Shown: positions 24,615 through 35,202 of the stretch, in pieces
Position numbering within the stretch: position 1 is the first letter of the stretch
Layout of the letters: each line of letters begins with the position of its first letter
The notes under the pieces: model-generated
What the model saw: only the letters and a program-made list of their open reading frames with translations
Database searches by the model: none
What the model was told of the DNA's origin: nothing
Position numbers and translations under genes: made by a program
Assembly (NCBI GenBank): GCA_017590115.1
Contig: JAGGNK010007448.1
Location: forward strand, 2,148,815-2,212,814
Direction of reading: 5' to 3'
Origin: Montifringilla adamsi
Lineage: Eukaryota > Chordata > Aves > Passeriformes > Passeridae
DNA: 64,000 bases

Positions 24615-25197
24615 TGGGAAGGGCAGCCCTGAGTGAAGCTGCAGTGACCCAGTGCTGAAACGTCCTCTCCACAGCCCCTAAAACCATCCCACAGTCCCTA
24701 AAACAATCCCACAGTCCCAAAAACCATCCCACAGTCCCCAAAACCCATCCCACAGTCCCTAAAATCCATCACAGTCCCTAAAACCCATCCCACAGTCCCT
24801 AAAACCCATCCTGTGGGAGCAGCTGCAGGCATTGCTGCAGGGCAGGAGGCCCCAGGAATGGGGCTGGGGGTGGGCTCCTCTTCCTCTGGCTAAAGCTGTG
24901 GGGTGAGGTGGGGACCAGAAGTCTCTGGGTCTGTGGGATGGGATTTGGGGACTGTGGGATGGGTTTTGAGGACTGTGGGATGGATTTTAGGGACTGTGGG
25001 ATGGGTTTTAGGCACTGTGGGATGGTTTTAGGGACTGTGGGATGGGTTTTGGGGACCATGGGATGGATTTCAGGGACTGTGGGATGGTTTTTAGGCACTG
25101 TGAGGTGGATTTTAGGGACTGTGGGATGGTTTTTGGGACTGTGGGGAGGAGGCTTCAGCACAGGTCACTCAAGTTTCACTCAGGGCTGCCCTTCCTG
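24615..25197. repeat. Inverted minisatellite: two arrays of a ~20-bp unit in opposite orientation
   Basis: The left arm (24615-24811) has about seven units of the type CACAGTCCCTAAAACCCATC; the right arm (24930-25197) has about ten units of its reverse complement, GACTGTGGGATGGGTTTTAG. Outside the arrays the arms still match as inverted repeats: GGGAAGGGCAGCCCTGAGTG at the left and its complement at the right edge. The spacer is about 120 bp of different sequence. A long foldback or cruciform is possible. Confidence 0.9.
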
Positions 25198-26879
25198 AAA
25201 CTCTTTTCTTTCTCCAGCAAGTCCTGCAGGGATCCTTCCTGGCTCCTTAATGTGTGTAGGTCTGAGCCCCAAATGCACAATGTCTCCTTTTGATAAATCC
25301 AGTGTTTGAGCACAGCATTTGAGCCTTTATGGCCTGAGAGCCTGCCCAGTGCTGAACCTCCTGTTTGGGGCAATTTGGCCTTTTTTTGGTGCTGTTGTTG
25401 CCTTTGAAGTCAAAACCCAGCTCTCTCTGGATACCAATATGCAGCATTTGCAAGGAAAAGGCTTTCTGGAGCATATTTATTTCTGCCTGCTGAGCATTTC
25501 ACATCTGCTTGGGCAAAAAGGGGGAAGTTTTGCCCTGCTGAGGTTCTCCTGCTTGGTTTAATGTGAGAGGAGAGTGAGGAGAGGGAAGTGTCAGGCTCAG
25601 CACCCGCTTCTGATGCCATTGGACTTGGAGTGGGGCAGAAATGGAATTAATCCATAAATTATTGACAAAAAGGAGCTGGTAACTCTAATTAGGAACCTAA
25701 TTCAAAGGTGCAGGGTGAAGGGATGCTTGCATGGCCTTTGCCAACAGCACAGCTTGTAAATGAAATAAGAGTGTTTGTATCAAACCTTTCCTCCTTAAAT
25801 CACATCACAAAATGATTTTGAGTAAGGCAAATGAAATTAGGTGAGGTTTGAATACCAGGAGGCCCAAACAACAAAATTGCATTTTCAATTATTTAGGCAG
25901 GACCTTCTCAGAAGGAATCGTGTGTTGGATGCAGCAGCCTCTGCATGGAGCCAATTCCTTCTGCCTGAGTAGTTCAGGGTCTGCATTCCACTTCCCTCCA
26001 TCCCAGCCTCACTGGGCTGTGATTTGTATCATCTGGTACCTGCTGGGACACAGCTCTTGATGCCAGTTCTGGGCTCTGCTCTGGAATTCATCAGCTGGGA
26101 AAGGCCAAGGGTGGCTCTGGCAAGAGCAGCAGCAGGAAGTTGGTTTCTAGATGCTCTGAGTTTTAAACAGTTCCTGGCTTTAGTTATTTATTTATTTTTA
26201 ATATAGAATTAATTATTTCTTGATTCTCTTTTGCCACTTTCTAGCTTTTTTCTTGGGGGATATTCTGGATTTGCACGTGTGTTTGCAGTATGTGTCAGCC
26301 TGATGGTGACTCTTTGCACTGGTGACACCCAGGGTGTGTTCAGCCTCTGCTGGAGCGGTGACTGAACATTAATCCTTGCTCCTTCCTCCTTTTTTGCCAC
26401 TTTGGGATGATGTTAATTGTCTTGGCAAAGTGTCCTGAGGTCTGTTGGTGCAAATTTGCAGTTAAAAAACACTGCTGAGGATTTTTGTTGTTCTCTGGAA
26501 GAATCTGGGGGCCACCTGAGGTGTGACTGGGACAGGTGAGGCTGGGGCAGAGATAAGGGGATGAGAATCTCCCTGCTAGAGATATGACACATCTGGGGGC
26601 TGTACATCCCATTGCTTCCTTGTGCATCCACAACCTCTCCCTCTGATTTTATCGGCTGATTTAACGAGCTTTCACAGCATTGGCTGGATATCAATCCTTG
26701 GGATAGGGAGCCTGCACCTGGAAGTCATGACAGTTAGCACCACCTGCTAAGTGTGACACCAGGGTCCCTCTCCAGCTCTCCTGGAGCCCATTTAGGCCCT
26801 GGAAGGGACCCTGAGCTCTCCCTGGAGCCTTCTCCTCTCCAGGAGCAGAGGGCTCCAGCCCTGGAGCATCTCCAGCATC

Positions 26880-27240
26880 TCTGGACTCAGGGGTGCCCTC
26901 ATCACTGTGCACAGCTCCTGAAAGGTGGCTGTGCTCAGCTGGGGCTGGGCTCTTTCTCCAGGCAGCACTGACACAACCAGAGCACACAGCCTCAAGCTGC
27001 ACCAAGGGAAATACAGGTTGGATATTAGGAAGAAGTTTTTCACAGAAAGGGTGATAAAGTTCTGGAATATTCTGCCCGGGGAGGTGGTGGAGTCACCATC
27101 CCTGGGTGTGTTTACCAAAGGCTGGATGTGGCACTGGGTGCCAGGGTTTAGTTGAGGGGTTGGGGCTGGGTTGGACTCAATGATCTTGAAGGTCTCTTCC
27201 AGCCCAGGGATTCTGTGAATTCTGTGAATTCTGTGACTCG
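26880..27240 (+). mobile_element. CR1 LINE 3' end
   Basis: Runs through GGTGCCCTCATCACTGTGCA, CTCCAGGCAGCACTGACACA, GGTTGGATATTAGGAAGAAG and GGTTGGGGCTGGGTTGGACT to a tail of three ATTCTGTGA units at about 27211-27238. A separate CR1-like segment in a different arrangement precedes it (26765-26880). Confidence 0.9.
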
Positions 27241-28049
27241 TTCCAGCAGCTCCAGGTCCTCCTGCTGGTCCCAGAGCTGGAGGCAGCCCTGCAGGTGGGT
27301 CCTCACCAGAGCAGATGGAAGGTCAGATGGATTCCCAACACAATTATGGATATCTCCTTACTCTGGGATCCTTGGTGCTGGAGGCAGAGTTTCCTCACTG
27401 AGTCCTTGCATCTCCTGTGATAAAGGAGAGAAAAGTTGCAGCTTGGTCAGGTGTGAAGAGGCTTCTCCTCAAAAGTTCCAAGCTCAAGGTGAGAGGGAGT
27501 TGTGCTGCTCCTATGCCCTGAGATCCAGAGGGTGGATCTGCCTCTTCCTGGGAAAAAGGCTGTGGGTCTCAGATTTTGTCATCTTATTCCTCAGCTGGGA
27601 ACATGTTGCTCTTGAGAGTCTCCTTTAATGATCTTGCTGCTGTTTTCAAGGAGAGCAGGTCACGTGGGATAATTAATGCTCGCCTGAAATTTCCTCCCCT
27701 TTTGCAAATGTTGGCACAGGTGTCCTTGCAGGCTCCTTACTAAGGTGTTAATAAAGCCTCTCTCATCTCATTATTGCTTCCTGGATTTCAGGGAACTTTA
27801 TGCCCATAGTGTTCCATGACTGGCTTTCATTTAAAATTTAAAATTTAAAACCCCATTTTTATTTTTGAGTAATTGAAGCTGTGTTTTTCAAGGCATTTCC
27901 AAAAGCACCCAGAATGGCCCTGGGCCAGCTCTGCTCACTCCCTATGGATGTGCAAGGCTGGGAATGGAAATCCAAGGCAGAATGGAAATCTCTCCCCACG
28001 CTCAGCTGAAGCTGCAGATTGCAGGAGGTCAGAGCATGGTGGAATCATG

Positions 28050-28250
28050 GAATCTCCTGAGCTGGAGGGGATCCCCAAGGACCATCCAGCCCAGCCCCTG
28101 TCCCTGCCCAGACCCCCCAACAAGCCCACCCTGGGCATCCCTGGCAGCGCTGTCCAAAGGCTCCTGGAGCTCTGGCAGCCTCGGGGCCGTGCCCATTCCC
28201 TGGGGAGCCTGGGCAGTGCCAGCACCCTCTGGGGGAAGAACCTTGCCCTG
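28050..28250 (-). mobile_element. CR1-like 3' fragment, second subfamily
   Basis: Begins GGAATCATGGAATCTCCTGA, then ACAAGCCCACCCTGGGCATC, CCTGGCAGCGCTGTCCAAAG and CTGGCAGCCTCGGGGCCGTG. A nearly identical stretch occurs at 44480-44570. The terminal ATCATGGAATC is CR1-like but the body differs from the main family. Confidence 0.65.
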
Positions 28251-28256
28251 ATCTCA

Positions 28257-28740
28257 CAGAATTCACAGGATCTGTGAATTCACTGGGTTGGAAGAGACCT
28301 TCAAGATCATCGAATCCAACCCAGCCCCAACCCCTCAACTAAACCCTGGCACCCAGTGCCACATCCAGGCTTTGTTAAACACACCCAGGGATGGGGACTC
28401 CACCACCTCCCTGGGCAGCCATTCCAGAACTTTATCACTCTTTATGTGAAAAACTTCTTCCTAATATCCAGCCTGTATTTCGCTTGGCCCAGCTTGAGAC
28501 TGTGTCCTCTCATTCTCCAGCCTGAGCTGCCCTGGCCCAGCTCCAGCCTTTCCCTGGCTCCTGTCCCTGTCCCAGAGCAGAGATGGGAACTGCCCCAGAG
28601 TGCAAAGCACCTGGAATCCAGGATCATCCTGCTGAAATTTTCCTTGTATCTGTTGCCCCTCTTCTCTCTCTGTGCACCTCTGCATAAAGTTTGGCACCAT
28701 CACCTTTTTATCATTCCTGGAATCATAGAATTGAAATTAC
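28257..28740 (-). mobile_element. CR1 LINE 3' end (first of two duplicated copies)
   Basis: Complement of the CR1 3' end: CACAGAATTCACAGGATCTG at its terminus, GAATCCAACCCAGCCCCAAC, GCCACATCCAGGCTTTGTTA, TTCCTAATATCCAGCCTG and then an upstream region of a different CR1 subfamily (CTGTGTCCTCTCATTCTCCA). The portion from 28309 is repeated in the second tandem copy (29113-29544). Confidence 0.9.
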
Positions 28741-29916
28741 AGGAGACTGTCTTGTAGCATCTGTTCTGCTGCAGCCTCTGAGAACCTCCTGTGCTGCACT
28801 AAACAAGGTGATTAATCCCCACCTTTTGAGGTTTGATCCTTTTCCTCATCTTTTCTCCAGAGAGAGAGCTTTGCCTTCTGCTGTTTGATTTTTCTTGGTA
28901 GTGTAGGTGGTTTTTGCCTTTTTTTTTGGTGTTTTGTTTTGTTTTGTTTTGTTTTTAACATTTCACTCTTGCTGTTGCTTATTGGCCTCCAGATCCAAAC
29001 TTAAAATGCCAAAGGCAGTGTTTGCTGTAGCTTCAAGTTCTCAAAACTTGATGTGGAAATTGAAGCCTCCAGCTCTGTCCCTTCTGCCCTTTGTTTCATC
29101 ATAGGTGACAAAATCGAATCCAACCCAGCCCCAACCCCTCAACTAAACCCTGGCACCCAGTGCCACATCCAGGCTTTGTTAAACACACCCAGGGATGGGG
29201 ACTCCACCACCTCCCTGGGCAGCCATTCCAGAACTTTATCACTCTTTATGTGAAAAACTTCTTCCTAATATCCAGCCTGTATTTCGCTTGGCCCAGCTTG
29301 AGACTGTGTCCTCTCATTCTCCAGCCTGAGCTGCCCTGGCCCAGCTCCAGCCTTTCCCTGGCTCCTGTCCCTGTCCCAGAGCAGAGATGGGAACTGCCCC
29401 AGAGTGCAAAGCACCTGGAATCCAGGATCATCCTGCTGAAATTTTCCTTGTATCTGTTGCCCCTCTTCTCTCTCTGTGCACCTCTGCATAAAGTTTGGCA
29501 CCATCACCTTTTTATCATTCCTGGAATCATAGAATTGAAATTACAGGAGACTGTCTTGTAGCATCTGTTCTGCTGCAGCCTCTGAGAACCTCCTGTGCTG
29601 CACTAAACAAGGTGATTAATCCCCACCTTTTGAGGTTTGATCCTTTTCCTCATCTTTTCTCCAGAGAGAGAGCTTTGCCTTCTGCTGTTTGATTTTTCTT
29701 GGTAGTGTAGGTGGTTTTTGCCTTTTTTTTTGGTGTTTTGTTTTGTTTTGTTTTGTTTTTAACATTTCACTCTTGCTGTTGCTTATTGGCCTCCAGATCC
29801 AAACTTAAAATGCCAAAGGCAGTGTTTGCTGTAGCTTCAAGTTCTCAAAACTTGATGTGGAAATTGAAGCCTCCAGCTCTGTCCCTTCTGCCCTTTGTTT
29901 CATCATAGGTGACAAA
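28309..29916. repeat. Perfect 804-bp tandem duplication containing a CR1 end
   Basis: Copy 1 is 28309-29112 and copy 2 is 29113-29916, head to tail without spacer. Every open frame in copy 1 recurs at +804 with an identical translation, and the run of nine T plus (GTTTT)n has the same length in both, so no difference was found by eye. The first about 430 bp of each copy is a minus-strand CR1 3' piece (its terminus is at 28257-28308, outside the unit), the rest is single-copy intron. Either a very recent duplication or an assembly error. Confidence 0.95.
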
Positions 29917-30492
29917 TTTTGCCATCAAAAGCTTCCCAGCCTGTGATATGTGAAGGAAAAGGAAACAGAAGGGGCTTTTCCATAATTACAGGGCTATAAA
30001 GGCATAATAAAAATAAATGTGGTAACAGGAGACATAACACCTCTGAATACGAGCCCTCAGAGTCAGCACTTCTGTTGGGTAGAAAGGTATTTTTATCATC
30101 AGAGGATGGTACAGAAACTTACACCCCACACCCAAAAGTTTCCATCTCTTGCAAGTACAGAAATCCCAAAACATCTTTGCAATTAAATGTGACCTTTAAA
30201 AATATTAGATCCAGGGCTTTCCTTTGAAATCCCTTTACAGAGACAATGAGGATGTTATTTAATGCTCCTTCCTCCACCCAAGAGCACAGGTGAACGTTGC
30301 CTTCACACAGCTCATGGACACACAGAGAAAACTGTGCCAAACTCTGTCTGGCTCCTGTTTGCCATTGCACAGGGATTTCCTTCTGCCAGTAGCCCCTTGG
30401 TGCTGTGAGAAAAGGAACAAAAAGCTCCCCACATGAAGAACTCTGCCCACCAAGGGCTCACGGATTAATTTAATCTCTTCTCCTGTTTCCAG

Positions 30493-30605
30493 ATTTTGCA
30501 GAGTTTGTTTTCCTGGGGCTGTTCCTCACTGAGATGTCTTTGAAGATGTATGGGCTGGGGCCAAGGAATTACTTCCACTCTTCATTCAACTGCTTTGACT
30601 TTGGG
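30493..30605 (+). CDS. CACNA1B: CACNA1B exon 12 (inferred number): IIS2 and start of IIS3
   Basis: A 113-nt exon, entry phase 1, exit phase 0, acceptor TTTCCAG and donor GTGAGT. It encodes [20 protein letters not shown], the second transmembrane helix of domain II with the conserved acidic countercharge (TEMSLK), then [18 protein letters not shown], the S2-S3 loop and the start of S3. The FNCFDFG motif carries the conserved S3 aspartate. Asn and His in PRNYFHSS replace residues seen in mammals (Ser and Arg in my recollection of human). A CR1 copy follows 32 bp after the donor. Confidence 0.97.
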
Positions 30606-30636
30606 GTGAGTAACGTTCAGTAAGGTGAATAAATCA

Positions 30637-30892
30637 TGGCATGGTTTGGGGTGGTTAAAATCATCTAATTCCAACCCTCTGCCACGGCAGGGACACCTGC
30701 CACTGTCGCAGGCTGCCCCAACTGCAATGTCCAGCCTGGCCTTGGGCACTGCCAGGGATCCAGGGGCAGCCACAGCTGCTCTGGGAATTCCATTCCAACC
30801 CCTGCCCACCCTCACAGGGAAGAATTCCTTCCCAAGTATCCCATCCAACCCTGCCCTCCATCCTGTCACTCCATGTCCTTGAAAAGCCTCCC
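30637..30892 (-). mobile_element. CR1 LINE 3' end
   Basis: Complement of the CR1 terminus: GGCATGGTTTGGGGTGG, CACGGCAGGGACACCTGCCA, CAGCCTGGCCTTGGGCACTG, GGGATCCAGGGGCAGCC and CCACCCTCACAGGGAAGAAT, continuing to CATGTCCTTGAAAAGCC. It begins 32 bp downstream of exon 12. Confidence 0.9.
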
Positions 30893-31876
30893 TGTGACAA
30901 GCAGGTGTGTCTCCTGTCATTCAGGTGCTGGGCGTTTGAGTATGGAAATCCACAGGAAGTGCTCCTGGGAGGAGCAGTCTCTGTCTAAATTAGCAGTGAA
31001 ATGCATTAAGCTTCCCTCGTTATCCTCCTTTTGGAAGGGAAGTGACAGCCGGGGGATTTCATTTCCTCCAGCCCCGGGCTGTTGGCAGCATCAGCACCCC
31101 GGAGTGCTCTGATTGCCGGCAGGTTCTGTCCCTCCCATTGCAATGAGCTGATTGAACGACAAAAAACCCCCACACATCTTCCTGCTCATGTCACCCACTG
31201 AGAGCCTTCACCTGGAGTCACACGGGCAGAGCTTTGCAGACATCACCAGGAGCAGCAAACCCCTGATGAGGTGACAGCAGGGCAATAATGCAAATTCTGG
31301 CAGTGCAGAAATCCAGGCTCAAACTGCAGCTCTGTGTGAATAGCGGGGCTGGGTTTGGCTCCACCTGACAAAGAGCCTGGCGTGTGGATGTTAATTTATT
31401 CATTAAAGCTATTAGCTGTAATCTGTGCTCAGAGGAGAACTGGCCTCTCTTATCTGCAGTGGGCTGAGCGGGACTGAGGCTGTTCTAAGAACCCAGATAT
31501 GGAGCTTCAGATCCAGACACAGGCACAGGGAGAGGGGCTCAGGTCACTGCACTCCTCACCCAGCCCTGCTCTGACATTCAGGCTGCTGTTTCTAGCTTTT
31601 ATCTGCCAAAATGCTGGGAGTGACTCTTCCTCCATGAAGCCAAATTCCTCTGCTCCCACAAGGGAGGAGGAGCTGTTGTCACTTTCAGTGAGTGACCCTC
31701 CTAAATCCAAGGCTCAGAGGGGAGATTTATTCTCTTTATTGGCCATGACAGCAGCAAAGCTCAGAGTAAACAGAATTTGAGATTAAATCACTCACCTGTG
31801 TCCAGCACCCCAAGGTGTTGCACAAGGCTGTCCCAAATTTGGGGCTCTGGTTTTGGGGTGTCCTGGCAGCTGTGGC

Positions 31877-32415
31877 TGTTAGTGTTCAGAAACACATAAT
31901 CACGGAATGATTATATGCAGGTGCTTTTATTGAAGAGCTCTGAGTGTCAGGGGTACAGATCCAAATCTGACTCTGACATGGGTTCAGAATGAACATGTTT
32001 TTTTACCCTTATTGTTATATAACTACATATTAATTATTAAACTTTTATTGTTCTATTGTATACATTGATTTCATGTGAGCATGGGTTTTGTAATTTCCAT
32101 CAAACCCCCCAAACATAGTTTCTCATGATTCTTCTTACGATTAAACAATAATTATATCCAATTACCAAACAATCATTGCATCTAACAGTCATATAATTTA
32201 TCATAGCCATTAAATTATTATACAGGTGCAGTTTTGCATGATCCAGTAAAGCCTGACATTTTCCCAGGGCCTACCAGGCCCAACCTTTCTTTCCAACACG
32301 CCCCCCCCCCCCCCGCCCCCCCGTGGCTCAGAGGGTTGGGATGGGTTGTCCTGCACAGCCTAAGGGACAGTGCCCAGACCCAAACCGTCCATAAATTGTT
32401 CTTTAGGGGTGTCAC
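31877..32415 (-). mobile_element. LTR-like segment of an endogenous retrovirus, AT-rich
   Basis: The left edge TGTTAGTGTTCAG is the complement of a possible LTR end; just inside, TTTTATTGAAG gives an AATAAA signal on the minus strand. The middle is very AT-rich, and the right part contains a C-run (32301-32322) that reads as a G-rich purine tract on the minus strand. No target-site duplication was found and the right end is uncertain. Confidence 0.45.
32301..32322 (-). repeat. C14-G-C7 tract (G-rich on the minus strand)
   Basis: Fourteen C, one G and seven C in a row. The minus strand is a G tract capable of forming a G-quadruplex, and this is also a position where assemblies are commonly wrong in length. 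Confidence 0.9.
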
Positions 32416-32660
32416 TGATACCTTGTGCAGGCTGCCCGAGAACAGAGACCAGACAGAGCTAAAGAATAAAGCAGGGATTTATTAAAGGCCTCAGTGGATC
32501 CACCTTGGGCAGCACAAGGGTGCCCTGCACTGGGTGGGCTCTGAGCTGCCCCCCAGCCTGGCTGCCAATTTCCATGGATCCCCAAATCCAGGATGCTCCT
32601 TCCACAATGAGAGTTTGACAGGGACTGGTGATTTAGGAGTGTGCACAAGGCAAAAGCTGC
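32416..32660 (-). mobile_element. LTR fragment of an endogenous retrovirus
   Basis: Starts TGATACCTTGTGCAGGCTGC, the same terminus as the LTRs at 48820 and 51190 and the reverse of the right end at 6346. It has the GAACAGAGACCAGACAGAGC block and a TTTATTAAAGG stretch (AATAAA on the minus strand), then diverges from the other copies after CCACCTTGGGCAGCACAAGG. The left end directly abuts the AT-rich LTR-like segment. Confidence 0.6.
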
Positions 32661-33080
32661 ACTTAGGAGGTGTCTGAGCTTTGTGGGCTGTGCAGCCCTG
32701 GCAGGGAGCTCTGCTGGGGGTTTCCCAGGAGGGAAAGCTGTTGATCTGTTGCTAATTCCTCCTCCTTCAGAGAATCCATAGGGATCCTCCTTCTGTCTGT
32801 GTTTTTCCCTCCCTCACCCACCTTCCAGCCCCCAGAATGAGTTCAGCCCTGGAACATCACAGAGCTCTGTACCCAGTTTTGTCTGACAAACCATCGAGAT
32901 GGAGCCGTGCGAGCTCAAAGGGTGAAACAACAAACCAGAGCAACATCTGCCTGGGGAGCACCAGTCTGGTGGGAACCAGGCTCCCAGGAGGAGCTGCTGA
33001 GGAAAATTAGTTATCACTGCCGTGTACAGGGGCTGAGGAAAGGTTTTTGCGGATTCATGAGTGCCTGGGTTTGACAAGAC

Positions 33081-33205
33081 AGGTGTCTGCTAAGGAAGGC
33101 AGGAGAATTCCTTGAAATGGAAAATGTAAAACCCCCTCACCCTCCAAATTATTATAATTTTGAAATTAAGGGGCTCTCAGGCAAAGATACAGGAATAGGA
33201 ACTTC
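33081..33205 (-). mobile_element. Truncated retroviral-repeat fragment
   Basis: About 120 bp nearly identical to 37352-37470: GGTGTCTGCTAAGGAAGGCA, TGGAAAATGTAAAACCCCCT, ATTATAATTTTGAAATTAAG and CAAAGATACAGGAATAGGA. At 37352 the same block continues into a longer LTR-like unit; here it breaks off. Confidence 0.75.
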
Positions 33206-33364
33206 AGATGGCAGACAGTGGAATTATCAACTACTGTGGAATTCCCTTTCACTCTGTATTTTCTGGAAGCTTAGGGCACAGTGTGTGTTGCAGGACACTC
33301 AAGCAGTGATGGAATTTTTAGAGACATCCAAGTTTTTGTAGTAAAAGGGTGGGAGAAAGAACTG

Positions 33365-34565
33365 TTGGCATTTGCAGTTGAGCCATTAAAAAGTTCTAAT
33401 TAAAATTTAGTGTCCTTCAAAAAAAGATATTTTAAGGTAGTTTGATTACTAGAGCAGAAAGCAACAAGCTCCTCTCTGTCTATAAATCACAGCGTTCTCC
33501 TCCTGGCTATGGAGAAAGCTGGGGTGAGGTTTTCCAGTTCTGGCCAATTTAGGATTCTCCTGAACTTTTTGTAACAAAGGGGTTCCCAGTGCTGCTGCCC
33601 CCATTAATCATCCTTCCCAGTGCACAAACCTGCTGGGCTCTGGTGATAACCAGTTCTAAACTGGTGTTTATGGTGTGCTCTGCCCAGCTAGAGCCCGGGG
33701 CAGTGGGAGCTCAGAAATGTTGGATTAATGTGAATTATGCCAGCAATTGGCAGGAAAATGCCTGCTTGACCCAATTAACTCTGCAGAAACCTGTTAGGGT
33801 TTAATTGTCCTTCCAAGCTGTGCTGAACCCATCACTGTTTGTCCTTTTCCCAATGAAGGATTCTTGAGAAGATTTTTTCCTTTCTTGAGGTGAATTCTCT
33901 GCCATCCTTAAACCAACCAGAAAAACAAAACTTGAAAAACCCACCTTGATTTGGGACTATTTTTTTCAGCACCCCAAGGCTGACGGCCAGGCAAATGATG
34001 GGATGTCTGTGCCAGAGGCTTTGCAGGATCTCATAATAATTATTGCTTTAATTGCTCTCCTAAAGACTCTCAGCTGCCAGAAGTTTCTGGTAGATGTTAC
34101 TGAGAGCTGCTGTTCTGCTGCAGATGAGGAGTTTCAGTCCTTCTGATGGAAGGGGAGGATTGGGCAGATCCCTCCTGCACCTCTGCAGATTGTGTGGGGT
34201 GGGAAAAGGAATGGCAGTGGGCTGACAGGAGAATGTCCTTTTTTGCTTTGGTTTCAGGCTTGTTTAAAACAAAAAATCTCAGGTTATAACTTGTATTTTG
34301 TGGTAAAACCCCCAAGTTTTATTTTCTTTCTGAATCCCATCAACTCCTGGCATTTGCAGTTGAGCCAGCATTAAAAAAATCTAAATAAAAATCACAGTGT
34401 CCTTCAAAAAAAAAAAAAAAAAAAGGTATTTTAAGGTAGCTTGATTACTAGAGAAGAAAGCAACAAGCTCCTCTCTGTGTATAAATCACAGAGTGTTCTC
34501 CTCCTGGCTATGGAGAAAGCTGGGGTGAGGTTTGCCAGTTCTCCTGGCTAATTTAGGATTCTCCT
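33365..34565. repeat. Diverged duplicate blocks (33365-33565 and 34345-34565)
   Basis: Both blocks share GGCATTTGCAGTTGAGCCA, AGTGTCCTTCAAAAAA, AGAAAGCAACAAGCTCCTCT and GGCTATGGAGAAAGCTGGGG in order, with substitutions and a longer A run in the second. The distance is about 985 bp. The second block ends about 80 bp before exon 13. Confidence 0.88.
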
Positions 34566-34625
34566 GAGCAGCCTGAACTCTGCTGAGCGCCCCAGGGAGC
34601 TCGGCAGCAGCTGTGCCCTCTCTGA

Positions 34626-34757
<132 letters not shown>

Positions 34758-34783
34758 TAAGTGCAGCTGCCTTGGCACTCACA

Positions 34784-35202
34784 TGTGGCATTCACATTCT
34801 CGAAGAATCCCTTCGCCCAGGATTTTTCTCCTGGGAAGCTGAGAGGCCTCAGAGAAAAGGAAAACAATTCTCATCTCATTTGCTTCTCCTGTGTTGTGCT
34901 CATGTGGAATGTGTTTGCAGATTGTTTACCCACAGGTGATTGTTTCATTGGGTTCTGCTGTGAGTTGTTTTCACTCTTTGGCCAGTCAGGGCCAGGCTGT
35001 GTCAGGACTCTGGAGAGAGTCACCAGTTTTCATTATTATCTTTATAGCCTTCTGTAAGTATCCTTTCTGTATTCTTTAGTATAGTTTAGTATAGTATTCT
35101 TTAATATAATACAGTATCATAAAATAATAAATTAGTCTTCTGAGAACATGGAGTCAGATGCATCATTCCTTCCTACATCTGGAGGCAACCCAAATACAAA
35201 AC
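34784..35202 (+). mobile_element. Solo LTR (endogenous retrovirus), second family
   Basis: Starts TGTGGCATTCACATTC; contains CCCAGGATTTTTCTCCTGGG, GTATAGTTTAGTATAGTATT, an AATAAA signal (AATAATAAATTAG) and GAACATGGAGTCAGATGC. The same order is found at 52772-53183. Flanks TCACA and TCACT form a possible imperfect 5-bp target-site duplication. It resembles abundant passerine LTRs, from memory. Confidence 0.75.

Larger units (their letters stand above)
19603..30492 (+). other. CACNA1B: CACNA1B intron 11
   Basis: The largest complete intron here, 10.9 kb. It holds CR1 pieces (19607-19675, 19777-20165, 22110-22625, 22795-23020, 26880-27240, 28050-28250), the inverted minisatellite (24615-25197) and the 804-bp tandem duplication (28309-29916). 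From 20200 to 22050 it is AT-rich and apparently single-copy with nothing recognised; 23050-24600, 25200-26750 and 27250-28040 likewise. Confidence 0.88.

Noticed and set aside
24799..25293. Repetitive open frames rich in Pro-Lys-Pro or Gly-Met-Asp-Cys motifs
   Set aside because: They are translations of the inverted minisatellite and have no gene context.
28356..29561. Two identical 133-codon open frames
   Set aside because: They come from a minus-strand CR1 end copied by the 804-bp tandem duplication, not from duplicated genes.
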